Shown here: in pieces, positions 1 through 7,414 of the stretch
Layout of the letters: each line of letters opens with the position of its first letter
Position numbering within the stretch: the first letter of the stretch is position 1
NCBI GenBank assembly: GCA_028065725.1
Contig: JAPTVL010000055.1
Coordinates: forward strand, 83,750 to 147,749
DNA: 64,000 bases
Source: Betaproteobacteria bacterium
Lineage (GTDB): Bacteria > Pseudomonadota > Gammaproteobacteria > Burkholderiales > Rhodocyclaceae
Reading direction: 5' to 3'
Notes under the pieces: generated by a model
Database searches by the model: none
The model's input: the letters and a program-made list of their open reading frames with translations, nothing else
What the model was told of the DNA's origin: nothing
Program-made: the position numbers and the translations under genes

Positions 1-46
1 AGCGTCCATCGAGCGGCGAAAGTGCAGTGAGTGCGGTCAGGGTCAT
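1..46 (-). CDS. purB: Adenylosuccinate lyase, N-terminal fragment (cut by window edge)
   Basis: Only the first 15 codons lie in the window. Read on the minus strand from the ATG at 46, they give MTLTALTALSPLDGR. This matches the conserved start of bacterial PurB (E. coli begins MELSSLTAVSPVDGRY). PurB removes fumarate from SAICAR and from adenylosuccinate in purine synthesis. The gene runs out of the window to the left and is divergent from the GST gene at 178, a neighbour pair common in betaproteobacteria. The identity rests on a short but distinctive stretch. Confidence 0.75.
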   Translation of the reverse strand, partial: MTLTALTALSPLDGR

Positions 47-177
47 GGTTTTGGCGGGAAGATGGCAATGCGCAGTGAGCGGAATTTTAACATGCAGGTT
101 TCGCCAGCCAGCCGACGACTGCGGTCGCTTCCTCCCCCATGCTATAGTTTCCTGGCCCCGCAAAACGAGTTCGCCAA

Positions 178-786
178 ATGAAACTGATAGGCTCCCTGAC
201 CAGTCCCTATGTCCGCAAGATTCGCATCGTGCTGGCAGAAAAGAAGATCGATTACGAATTCGTGCTCGACTCGCCCTGGGAAGCAGGCAATCAGGTGGCT
301 GCGCTCAATCCCCTGGGCAAGGTACCGGTGCTGATTCTCGACGACGACAGCACCCTGTTCGACTCCCGTGTCATTGCCGAATATCTTGATGCCGTCGCCC
401 CGAATAACCGTCTGATTCCCGCCTCGGGCCGCGAGCGCATCAGCGTCAAGCGCTGGGAGGCACTGGCGGATGGAGTGCTCGATGCGGCGGTTGCGGCATT
501 CCTCGAGGCGCGGCGTCCGGATGGCGAGCGGAGTCCGTCCTGGATAGAGCGGCAGCGCGGCAAGGTGCTACGGGCCTTGCAGGCCATGTCCGACGAATTG
601 GGTGAGCAGCCATGGTGCCATGGCAACAGCATGTCACTGGCGGATATTGCCGTGGGCTGTGCGCTAGGCTATGTTTCCTTCCGGCTCGGCGACATCAAGT
701 GGGCCGAGCAGTTTGCCAACCTTGCCGTGTTGCACGAAAAGCTCATGCAGCGCGCAGCGTTTGCGGAAACCCTGCCGCCGGCCTAA
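178..786 (+). CDS. Glutathione S-transferase family protein
   Basis: This 202-residue protein has the usual GST length. The N-terminal thioredoxin-like domain (about residues 1-78) opens with MKLIGSLTSPYVRKIRIVLA, in which the SPYVRK stretch is the glutathione-site region of bacterial GSTs. It also contains the cis-Pro segment GKVPVL and the DS..I.EYLD motif that contacts the glutathione gamma-glutamyl group. The all-helical C-terminal domain (about 85-200) includes the conserved SLADIAVGCALGY helix. It probably acts in the cytosol on electrophiles or stress products; the substrate cannot be told. It is divergent from purB and its 3' end overlaps the converging hypothetical gene by 4 bp. Confidence 0.88.
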   Translation: MKLIGSLTSPYVRKIRIVLAEKKIDYEFVLDSPWEAGNQVAALNPLGKVPVLILDDDSTLFDSRVIAEYLDAVAPNNRLIPASGRERISVKRWEALADGVLDAAVAAFLEARRPDGERSPSWIERQRGKVLRALQAMSDELGEQPWCHGNSMSLADIAVGCALGYVSFRLGDIKWAEQFANLAVLHEKLMQRAAFAETLPPA

Positions 787-1181
787 TCGGTCTTGTCGGC
801 TTTTAAAGGCCCGGATTCGGCTGCGGTGCCGTCCAACCGGGCGATCAGGCGCGGAAGCAGGTTCTTTTCGGCCTGATGGGTGAGTTCTCCCATCAGTTGG
901 TCCGCCAGGCCGTCGGTGACCTTCAGCACGGCGTGCGGCAGTTCCTGACTCAGCCAGCGCGAAAGTTCCTCGCGCAGCGCGTCGAGATGCTGTTGCAGGT
1001 GCGGTGGTGCCGTGGCAAGCGCCGCCTCCTGTGCCGTGACGATTTCGGTAAGAACCGGCAAATCGTCGTCGGTTGGCGGGTTGGGCAGGGATGTTGGCGG
1101 CGATCCGGCGACGTAGGTCCGGTTGCGGCGAATCAGCGCATCGGCCTTGAGCAGGAGATCGCTGGTGTTGTCTTCAGCCAT
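783..1181 (-). CDS. Conserved hypothetical protein next to holC
   Basis: A 132-residue protein that I cannot assign to a named family. It is soluble, with no signal peptide or membrane segment. The N-terminal half holds a Pro-rich linker (SPPTSLPNPPTDDD). The C-terminal half is predicted helical and acidic/amphipathic (residues about 45-110). Its ATG follows the holC stop codon directly (TAA then ATG), so it is the last gene of a pepA-holC-orf operon. Small proteins of this kind often follow holC in betaproteobacteria; a link to replication is only a guess from position. The 3' end overlaps gst by 4 bp. Confidence 0.6.
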   Translation of the reverse strand: MAEDNTSDLLLKADALIRRNRTYVAGSPPTSLPNPPTDDDLPVLTEIVTAQEAALATAPPHLQQHLDALREELSRWLSQELPHAVLKVTDGLADQLMGELTHQAEKNLLPRLIARLDGTAAESGPLKADKTD

Positions 1182-1610
1182 TTATCCCAGGCCTCCGGAT
1201 ATGTCACGGGCGTCCAGGGGATAACCGCGTTCGCGATAGAAGCGGAAGCGGTCGCGCCCAGGCAGCCTGACGCTTTCTTCGGTACTGACGACTTCGACCA
1301 GCTGCTGGAAGCGGCTGAAGCCGGGCGGGATCTCATCCGACAGGTTCAACAGGCATTCGTCGTGCAACGGATGCTCGAGTGCTGCGGCGAGAACGATGGG
1401 CGTTTCGGCCGCCAGTTTGTCATTCGCCAGGCAGTGCGGTATGAAGCCGTTGGCCGGGTGCATCCAGAGCAGGCGACTCAGTTGTTCGCTGCGTTCGCCG
1501 GCCGGCGCATAGACCAGTACCCGCCTGCCCTGGCTGCTGGCAATACCGAGCCACTGTACCATCGCCTGCAGCCGATCGTGTGCGCCGTGGAGAAAACTGA
1601 TTTGCGTCAT
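1182..1610 (-). CDS. holC: DNA polymerase III chi subunit
   Basis: HolC (142 residues, about the usual size) is the clamp-loader accessory subunit that links the polymerase III holoenzyme to SSB. The protein starts [20 protein letters not shown] and carries the family features: a segment around [19 protein letters not shown], then FIPHCL, then the ETPIVLA strand, and a C-terminal [12 protein letters not shown]. The ATG at 1610 overlaps the pepA stop as ATGA, the usual translational coupling. A longer open frame runs upstream inside pepA but is antisense-like noise. The pepA-holC pair is conserved across proteobacteria, which supports the call. Confidence 0.88.
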   Translation of the reverse strand: MTQISFLHGAHDRLQAMVQWLGIASSQGRRVLVYAPAGERSEQLSRLLWMHPANGFIPHCLANDKLAAETPIVLAAALEHPLHDECLLNLSDEIPPGFSRFQQLVEVVSTEESVRLPGRDRFRFYRERGYPLDARDISGGLG

Positions 1611-3130
1611 CCGCGCTTGCGCTTGCCCGTCGGCTTCGCGACCTTTCCTGCCCGATCCATCAGAAACTGGCTGAGCAAGGGAACCGGTCGCCCGGTCGCC
1701 CCTTTCTCCTTGCCGGAGCGCCAGGCAGTACCCGCGATATCGAGATGGGCCCAGTGGTACTTGTCGGCAAACCTGGCGAGAAAGCATGCGGCGGTAATGG
1801 TGCCGGCCGGACGACCGCCGATATTCGCCATATCGGCGAAGTTGCTCTTCAACTGTTCCTGATAGTCATCCCACAACGGCAACTGCCAGGCCCGGTCGTA
1901 GGCATCGTGACCGGCATCGAGAAGTTCCCGTGCAAGTCCGTCATTGTTGGCCAGCAAGCCGGTGGTGACGTGGCCCAGCGCAATGACGCAGGCTCCGGTG
2001 AGGGTTGCAATGTCCACCACGCACGCGGGGTCGAAGCGTTCGACATAAGTCAGGGCGTCGCACAGTATCAGGCGACCTTCGGCGTCGGTGTTGAGGATTT
2101 CAACGGTCTGGCCCGACATCGACGTGATTACATCGCCGGGTTTGGTGGCGGCACCGCCGGGCATGTTTTCGGTGGTCGGGATGACGCCGATGACATTGAG
2201 CGGCAGCTTCATCAGGGCGGCGGCCTTGAGTGTGCCGAGTACGCTGGCAGCGCCGCACATGTCGTACTTCATTTCGTCCATCTCCGGCCCCGGCTTGAGC
2301 GAAATACCTCCCGAGTCGAAGGTAATGCCCTTGCCGATCAGCACCACGGGCTTTGATCCCGAGGTGCCCCCGGCATGACGCAGGACGACGAATTTGGGCG
2401 GCTCGTGCGACCCTCTGGCGACCGACAGCAAGGTGTTCATGCCGAGCTTTTCCATGTCGGCGCGATCGAGAACGTCGACGTTCAGGCCGTGCGATTTCCC
2501 CAGCTGTTTGGCCTGGTCGGCGAGATAGCTCGGCGTGCAGATGTTGCCGGGCAGATTGCCGAGGTCCTTGGCGAGCTCCATTCCGGCCGCGATGGCCAGT
2601 CCTTCGGCGAGGGCGGCTTCGGCGATGGCCAGCTCGTTGCGGCGGGTGACGCAGAACGTCAGTTTTCGCAGCGGCCTGCGCACTTCTTCCTTCTTCGACT
2701 TCAGGCGGTCGAATCGGTACAGGGTTTCCTGCACCACGAGCGCTGCCTGGCGGACCTTCCAGGCGACATCGCGCTTCTTTACCGAGAGTTCGGTCAGGTA
2801 GAGAGTACCGTCGAAGCCGCCGGTTTCGTTCAGCTGTCGCACCGCGGTCGCCATGGCCGCCCGGTATGCCTTTTCGCGGAATTCCTTTTCCTTGCCCAGC
2901 CCCACCAGCAGAATGCGATCAGCTTCGACACCGGGAACGCCATGCAGCAGAAGACTGGTACCCGGCTTGCCCTCCATGTCGCCGCGACGCAGAATGTCAC
3001 TCAGAAACTGCTGTGCGGCATTGTCGATAATTTCCGCTGCCGCGGACAGTTTTCTTGGTTCGAAGATGCCCACCACGACACAGGCGCTGCGCTGCTTTTC
3101 CGGGCTTCCGCTTTTTATGCTAAATTCCAA
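1607..3130 (-). CDS. pepA: Leucyl aminopeptidase, M17 family (TTG start)
   Basis: Cytosolic two-metal aminopeptidase that removes N-terminal residues; E. coli PepA also binds DNA. The M17 signature NTDAEGRL is present, along with the metal-site segments [11 protein letters not shown] and KYDMCGAA. I place the start at TTG 3130, giving 507 residues starting (M)[12 protein letters not shown], the usual betaproteobacterial N-terminus. An AAAGG Shine-Dalgarno sits 8 nt upstream of it. In-frame ATGs at 3151 and 3184 would add residues not seen in the family. It is the first gene of the pepA-holC operon and is divergent from lptF. Confidence 0.93.
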   Translation of the reverse strand: MEFSIKSGSPEKQRSACVVVGIFEPRKLSAAAEIIDNAAQQFLSDILRRGDMEGKPGTSLLLHGVPGVEADRILLVGLGKEKEFREKAYRAAMATAVRQLNETGGFDGTLYLTELSVKKRDVAWKVRQAALVVQETLYRFDRLKSKKEEVRRPLRKLTFCVTRRNELAIAEAALAEGLAIAAGMELAKDLGNLPGNICTPSYLADQAKQLGKSHGLNVDVLDRADMEKLGMNTLLSVARGSHEPPKFVVLRHAGGTSGSKPVVLIGKGITFDSGGISLKPGPEMDEMKYDMCGAASVLGTLKAAALMKLPLNVIGVIPTTENMPGGAATKPGDVITSMSGQTVEILNTDAEGRLILCDALTYVERFDPACVVDIATLTGACVIALGHVTTGLLANNDGLARELLDAGHDAYDRAWQLPLWDDYQEQLKSNFADMANIGGRPAGTITAACFLARFADKYHWAHLDIAGTAWRSGKEKGATGRPVPLLSQFLMDRAGKVAKPTGKRKRG

Positions 3131-3200
3131 AATTGTCACCTTTCGACGCATGGGAAACGAAGAAATCGTTCTATTTTGAGCCACTTTCTCCTATGTTGTC

Positions 3201-3230
3201 ATTATTCTCCAAGTTTTCCCAAAAAGTCAA
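3201..3230 (-). promoter_or_regulatory. Sigma70 promoter for pepA-holC
   Basis: On the minus strand, TTGACT (3230-3225) is followed after 18 bp by AATAAT (3206-3201), which is 5 of 6 to the -10 consensus. Transcription would start near 3194, leaving a 5' leader of about 64 nt before the pepA TTG codon. No equally good promoter was seen for lptF in the same 120-bp divergent gap. Confidence 0.5.
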
Positions 3231-3251
3231 AAGCCGGCCTGCGGTAACAGA

Positions 3252-4334
3252 ATGATATTTGAGCGCGCCGCGATTCGCGAGTTCACCCATACGGCGGCGG
3301 CGGTCTTTGTCGCACTCTTTGCGATCCTGATGACTACCCAGCTGATTCGTCTGCTGGGCGATGCGGCAGGCGGCAGGCTGGCCTCCGAGGCGGTCATCGC
3401 GCTGCTCGGGTTTCGGGCGATCAGCTACCTGCCGGTGTTGCTTTCGCTGACGCTTTTTGTCGCCATATTGATGACCTTGTCGCGTTGGTATCGCGATTCG
3501 GAAATGGTGGTCTGGCTGGCATCCGGCATTCCGTTGACCGCATGGATCAAGCCCGTGCTGAAGTTTGTCGGGCCACCGGTAATTGTCATAGCGCTACTCT
3601 CCCTGCTGTTGGCGCCATGGGCGACCCAGAAGGCCGAGACGTATCGGCAAACCATGGATCAGCGGGATGATGTGGCGCGGGTATCGCCAGGCTCGTTCAA
3701 CGAGTCGGCGGCGGCAGACCGGGTATTTTTTGTCGAAGGCGTGGCTGGCGAGGATGGGCAGGTGAAGAATGTTTTCATCAGCTCAATTCAGCAGGGACGC
3801 CTGGGTGTGATGGCGACCGCCCATGGCCACACCGAAACCATGCCGAATGGCGACCGCTTTCTCGTGCTGGACAAGGGACGGCGCTATGAAGGAACCGCAG
3901 GAACGGCCGAGTATCGGGTGATGGAGTTCGAACGTTATGCCTTGCGCATTGAAACCAAGGAAGCGCGCGGCTTCGAGGATTCGCCGCGTACCAAGCCTTT
4001 GTGGGCGCTGGTACGGGAACCGCATCCGCAAAATCTTGCAGAGTTGCTCTGGCGTCTGGGCCTGCCCTTGGCCGCCCTGAATCTGGCAGTGCTGGCGATA
4101 CCCCTGGCTTTCGTCAATCCGCGTGCCGGACGTACCAATAATCTGATTTTCGCGCTGCTCACCTACATGGTTTACAGCAATCTGCTCAGTGTCAGCCAGG
4201 CATGGGTGGCGCAAGGAAAGCTGCGTTTCGAGATTGGCATTTGGGCCGTGCACGTCGGCATGTTCCTGCTCTTGGTAATTCTCTTCTATCGCCGGCAGAA
4301 CCCATTGGCCTGGGGCAAGCTTCGATGGCGCTAA
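3252..4334 (+). CDS. lptF: LPS export ABC transporter permease LptF
   Basis: Inner-membrane permease of the LptB2FG complex, which lifts LPS into the periplasmic bridge. The 360-residue protein has the YjgP/YjgQ layout: two or three N-terminal membrane helices (about residues 15-35, 55-78, 100-122), a large periplasmic beta-jellyroll region (about 130-265) and three C-terminal helices ending near residue 350. The N-terminus MIFERAAIREF and the segment SEMVVWLASGI, the coupling helix that contacts LptB, are typical. It overlaps lptG by 10 bp, so the two subunits are translationally coupled. Confidence 0.93.
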   Translation: MIFERAAIREFTHTAAAVFVALFAILMTTQLIRLLGDAAGGRLASEAVIALLGFRAISYLPVLLSLTLFVAILMTLSRWYRDSEMVVWLASGIPLTAWIKPVLKFVGPPVIVIALLSLLLAPWATQKAETYRQTMDQRDDVARVSPGSFNESAAADRVFFVEGVAGEDGQVKNVFISSIQQGRLGVMATAHGHTETMPNGDRFLVLDKGRRYEGTAGTAEYRVMEFERYALRIETKEARGFEDSPRTKPLWALVREPHPQNLAELLWRLGLPLAALNLAVLAIPLAFVNPRAGRTNNLIFALLTYMVYSNLLSVSQAWVAQGKLRFEIGIWAVHVGMFLLLVILFYRRQNPLAWGKLRWR

Positions 4335-5404
4335 AAATATATGAACGCCACCTGGCGCGTGAAATCTATGCCGCCACCGGTTTGGTGCTGCTGGCCTTTC
4401 TGATGCTGTTTGCCTTCTTTGACTTGATCCATCAGCTTGAAAGCATTGGCAAAGGCGGCTACCAGATTCAGCATGCCCTGGGTTACGTGGCGCTGACTCT
4501 ACCCGGTCGGCTCTACGAACTTTTCCCGATCGGCGTGCTGATCGGCACGCTGTATGCCCTGACAGTCCTGGCGCGGCATTCCGAAATCACGGTGCTGCGT
4601 GCAGCGGGACTGTCTACCGGCGATTTGCTGCTCACCCTGGCCAAGATCGGCACGGTGTTCGTGGTTCTGACGCTGCTGATGGGCGAACTGGTCGCGCCAC
4701 CCGCCGAGCGTGCCGCCCAGCAGCTCAGGCTGAGGGCCATGGGATCGATGGTGGCGCAGGAGTTCCGCTCCGGCCTGTGGGTCAAGGACGAGCGTTCGTT
4801 CGTCAATGTGCGCGAGGTGCTTCCGGACGCGTCATTGCAGAATGTTCGCATTTTTGAATTCGACGACCGGTTTCAACTGCTTTCGATCAGCCAGGCCGAA
4901 CGAGGCAGTTACCTCAGGGATGGGAACTGGTTGCTGGATGGGGTTGTCCGCACGGTGTTTTCAGGGGAGGCAGCCCATGTCGAAAGATTCCGCGAGCTGA
5001 ACTGGAAGTCGGGGCTGAGTCCGGATCTGCTGGCCGTGCTCATGGTGGTTCCGGAGCGTATGTCGCTGGTCAATCTGTATCTCTTTGTTCGTCATCTGAG
5101 CGGAAATCAGCAAAAGACCGACCGCTACGATATCGCGATGTGGAAAAAACTGATCTATCCGCTGGCTGCGTTGGTGATGATGGCACTGGCGCTGCCGTTT
5201 GCATATATGCAGGACCGGATGGGAACGGTCAGCATTCGGGTATTCGCCGGGATCATGCTCGGGATTGGCTTTCACATGCTGAACGGACTGTTTTCCAGTC
5301 TCGGCGTCATCAACAGCTGGCCGCCGTTCTTTTCTGCGATTACACCGAGCGTGCTGTTCCTGGTCACTGCCGCCGGTATGCTCTGGTGGGTCGAGCGACG
5401 CTGA
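4325..5404 (+). CDS. lptG: LPS export ABC transporter permease LptG
   Basis: Partner permease of LptF in the LPS transporter. The ATG at 4325 gives 359 residues beginning MALKIYERHLAREIY, the usual LptG start. The frame is open further upstream, but that part is antisense-like sequence inside lptF. The HSEITVLRAAGLS segment is the LptB-contacting coupling helix. Membrane helices lie at about residues 13-35, 60-80 and 98-120, then three near the C-terminus (about 275-355) with a periplasmic domain between. It overlaps the lptF stop by 10 bp and ends 7 bp from the converging RDD gene. Confidence 0.93.
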   Translation: MALKIYERHLAREIYAATGLVLLAFLMLFAFFDLIHQLESIGKGGYQIQHALGYVALTLPGRLYELFPIGVLIGTLYALTVLARHSEITVLRAAGLSTGDLLLTLAKIGTVFVVLTLLMGELVAPPAERAAQQLRLRAMGSMVAQEFRSGLWVKDERSFVNVREVLPDASLQNVRIFEFDDRFQLLSISQAERGSYLRDGNWLLDGVVRTVFSGEAAHVERFRELNWKSGLSPDLLAVLMVVPERMSLVNLYLFVRHLSGNQQKTDRYDIAMWKKLIYPLAALVMMALALPFAYMQDRMGTVSIRVFAGIMLGIGFHMLNGLFSSLGVINSWPPFFSAITPSVLFLVTAAGMLWWVERR

Positions 5405-5411
5405 TTGGAAA

Positions 5412-5840
5412 CTAGCTTTGCTTGAATATTAATCGCGTACCGGCCAGCCGATCATGCAGGAATTGACGATCCGGGTCGATGAGTGCCCAAAGCAGTCCCA
5501 CGCCTAGGCAGCTGATGCTGGGCCAGGAAAGTGCGTAGCGCAGGATCAGTTGCGCCGGGGAAGGTTTCGCTCCGCTCGGCGTTGATATCTTGATTTTCCA
5601 GGTCTGCATCGCCAGGGTTTGCCCGCCGTGCTGCCAGTACCAGACAAAATAGCAGCCGACCAGCATGAATACATGGACGATCAGCATCCAACCGGGCAAT
5701 GCGATGCTGAAGCCGATGCCGAGGATAACGTGGGGCAATAGAAAGAATACCGAAAGCACGCCAAGCAGCAGCAGGCTCTCGTAGGCCATGCTGGCAATGC
5801 GACGACCGAGGTTCGGTACTTGAATCCCGGGAACTGCCAT
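5412..5840 (-). CDS. RDD family membrane protein
   Basis: A 142-residue inner-membrane protein of the RDD family. The ATG at 5840 gives MAVPGIQVPNLGRRIASMAYESLLLLG, in which the Arg of the LGRRIASM segment marks the domain start. The closing signature DRQFLHDRLAGTRLI carries the conserved Asp-Arg pairs. Three membrane helices are predicted (about residues 20-42, 48-72, 100-122). RDD proteins have been linked to transport and ion exchange, but the substrate is not known. It is the last gene of a minus-strand operon, 8 bp after the DUF3106 gene and behind a sigma factor gene. Confidence 0.85.
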   Translation of the reverse strand: MAVPGIQVPNLGRRIASMAYESLLLLGVLSVFFLLPHVILGIGFSIALPGWMLIVHVFMLVGCYFVWYWQHGGQTLAMQTWKIKISTPSGAKPSPAQLILRYALSWPSISCLGVGLLWALIDPDRQFLHDRLAGTRLIFKQS

Positions 5841-5848
5841 TCCGCAGA

Positions 5849-6382
5849 TCAGCGAACCGCAGCTGGAATCCCCGGAGCTGCCGGTAGCGGGGCATTCGCG
5901 GGGGAGGGCGGTTTCGGAGCGATGACGGCCTTGGACGGCGCTGGGCGTGGCGTTGGTTTTCTGGCGGCCTCGGCCTTGAGGCGGGCCTTTTCGCTCTCGG
6001 GAAGAACCTTGTATTCCTCCCATTTCTGTTTGACGGCTTCCTTCTTTTCCGGAGGGGCTTTCTGCAGGGACTTGTAGCGATCTCGTGCACGTTTGCGCTC
6101 ATCCGGCGTCAGTTTGGCCCAGGCCGTCATTCGACGCTGCATCCGGGCCTGCTCGTCTGGCGAAAGGGATTGGTAGCGCTGAGCAATACCCAGCCACTTT
6201 TTGCGACGGAATCCGTCCATCTTGTCCCACTCACCGGAAAGCGGAGCCAGGACGCGCTTTTGCTCCGCGCTCAGCTCACTCCATGATGGCTGTGAAAGCG
6301 GAGGTGCCATGACTGCATGGCTGAACGGGGCAGCCAGCCAAAGCGCTACTGCGAGGACGAGTTCGAGGCGTGCTCTAGCCAT
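5849..6382 (-). CDS. Exported DUF3106 domain protein
   Basis: A 177-residue protein with a clear signal peptide (MARARLELVLAVALWLAAPFSHA). It is followed by helical repeats of the DUF3106 type: LSAEQKRVLAPL, LSPDEQARMQRRM and LTPDERKRARDRY, each followed by W/K-rich helices (residues about 35-140). The C-terminal 35 residues are Pro/Ala/Lys-rich and probably disordered. The repeated LxxxQ/E-R pattern recalls the periplasmic Spy/CpxP fold, but that is my inference; the function of DUF3106 is unknown. The start overlaps the end of the DUF3619 gene by 37 bp, so it is expressed with the sigma factor operon. Confidence 0.82.
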   Translation of the reverse strand: MARARLELVLAVALWLAAPFSHAVMAPPLSQPSWSELSAEQKRVLAPLSGEWDKMDGFRRKKWLGIAQRYQSLSPDEQARMQRRMTAWAKLTPDERKRARDRYKSLQKAPPEKKEAVKQKWEEYKVLPESEKARLKAEAARKPTPRPAPSKAVIAPKPPSPANAPLPAAPGIPAAVR

Positions 6383-6732
6383 GCGTGGAAGCCTCGATCA
6401 AGATACGCCGAAGGGGGCAGATCGTCGGCAAGAAGGGCACTGTCGATTTCCTCGAATTCCCGAGCTTGTTCAAAAGCATTCCAGTAATGAGTTCCCGTGG
6501 CGCCAACGACCAACGCGATGACGGCGAGCACGGTGCGGGCATACGGGAGAATACTGGACTCGACATTGTATCCAACGCCGGCGAACCGAAGCCCGCGTAC
6601 CGCCACGCGCTGACTGTTCAATGCCGTTTGGCGGGCCTGATTAAGGCGGGCAAGAATCTTCCCGTCAAGGTTGTCCACGCCCTGATTGAGAATCTGCCTC
6701 GCCTTGTAGCCGAATTCGGTATCCTGTTTCAT
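6346..6732 (-). CDS. DUF3619 single-pass membrane protein
   Basis: A 128-residue DUF3619 protein starting MKQDTEFGYKARQILNQGVD at ATG 6732. The N-terminal 55 residues are soluble and helical (about 1-40, with ILARLNQARQTAL). One membrane helix follows (about 60-82, SILPYARTVLAVIALVVGAT), then a short acidic C-terminus (EFEEIDSALLADDLPPSAYLD). The start codon overlaps the sigma factor stop as ATGA, so the two proteins are coupled. A small cytosolic helical domain fused to one membrane helix directly behind a sigma gene is the layout of many anti-sigma factors. That role is inference; no known anti-sigma motif was recognised. Confidence 0.82.
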   Translation of the reverse strand: MKQDTEFGYKARQILNQGVDNLDGKILARLNQARQTALNSQRVAVRGLRFAGVGYNVESSILPYARTVLAVIALVVGATGTHYWNAFEQAREFEEIDSALLADDLPPSAYLDRGFHAWLEHASNSSSQ

Positions 6733-7292
6733 AGTTCTATGCCCTTCGCCTTGAGTGCTGCTGCGAGAGTGTGGGTGGCGCGAGAACAGTGCGTTTTTAC
6801 GCTTCCCTCGGTACATCCCATCGCGGCGGCAGTTTCGGCAATATCCATTTCCTCCCAGTAACGCATGAGGAAGGCCTCACGTTGACGTGGCGGCAACTTT
6901 CCTATCTCTTTTTCAATAACACCAAGGAGTTGCACGCGCTCCAGTTGGCGGTGCGGTGTGGCAAGACCATCTGACTCGTTATCTGCAGTGAAAGTTTCAA
7001 GCGGGTCAGTTTCGTCTCCATCGCCGGCAGAAAGCGAGGACAACAGGGTTGTCCACAACGAACGCACCCTGGAGCGCCGGTAACTGTCGCGTATCGCGTT
7101 TTGCAGGATTCGCTGAAACAGCATCGGCCATTCGGTGGCCGGCCGATCCCCGTATTTTTCTGCAAGGCGCATCATGGCGTCCTGGACGATGTCGAGCGCG
7201 GTCTCCTCGTTTCGAATGGCAAACATGGCCTGTTTGAAGGCGCGTCGCTCTATGCCGGCAAGGAAATTCGATAGTTCAGTTCGGGAACTCAG
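6729..7292 (-). CDS. ECF-like RNA polymerase sigma factor (probable CTG start)
   Basis: Sigma70-type factor with region 2 (about residues 10-70, including the ALDIVQDAMMRLAEKY helix) and region 4 (about 125-180, LPPRQREAFLMRYWEEMDIA then GCTEGSVKTHCSRA, a helix-turn-helix). The first in-frame ATG, at 7226, would cut off the start of region 2. The frame stays open to a TGA at 7325. The upstream translation SSRTELSNFLAGIERRAFKQ is the N-terminus I recall for betaproteobacterial members. The only plausible start there is CTG at 7292, with GGAG 6 nt before it, giving 187 residues. Region 2 to region 4 spacing is short, as in ECF factors. It heads the sigma-DUF3619-DUF3106-RDD operon. Confidence 0.8.
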   Translation of the reverse strand: MSSRTELSNFLAGIERRAFKQAMFAIRNEETALDIVQDAMMRLAEKYGDRPATEWPMLFQRILQNAIRDSYRRSRVRSLWTTLLSSLSAGDGDETDPLETFTADNESDGLATPHRQLERVQLLGVIEKEIGKLPPRQREAFLMRYWEEMDIAETAAAMGCTEGSVKTHCSRATHTLAAALKAKGIEL

Positions 7293-7348
7293 GGGAGGCT
7301 CCGGCCACCGTCCAGCAGTTTTTCAGTGCCAACGATAGACTAAAAATC

Positions 7349-7412
7349 TTGACCATTCGCGGGCGAGTCAGTAAGGTTACATGTTTCACTCGAAAAGTGT
7401 AACAGGTGTAAC
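7349..7412 (+). promoter_or_regulatory. ilvBHC promoter with inverted repeat over the ribosome site
   Basis: TTGACC (7349-7354) and TAAGGT (7372-7377) stand 17 bp apart. The -35 is good and the -10 weak, which suggests an activated or regulated promoter. An imperfect inverted repeat follows at once: GTTACA then TGTTTCACT (7376-7390), loop CGAAA, then AGTGTAACA, GG, TGTAAC (7396-7412). It ends 2 nt before the ilvB ATG. The GTGTAAC unit occurs twice on the right side (7397-7403 and 7406-7412). The repeat could be a protein operator or an RNA hairpin that hides the ribosome-binding site. Confidence 0.4.
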
Positions 7413-7414
7413 CA

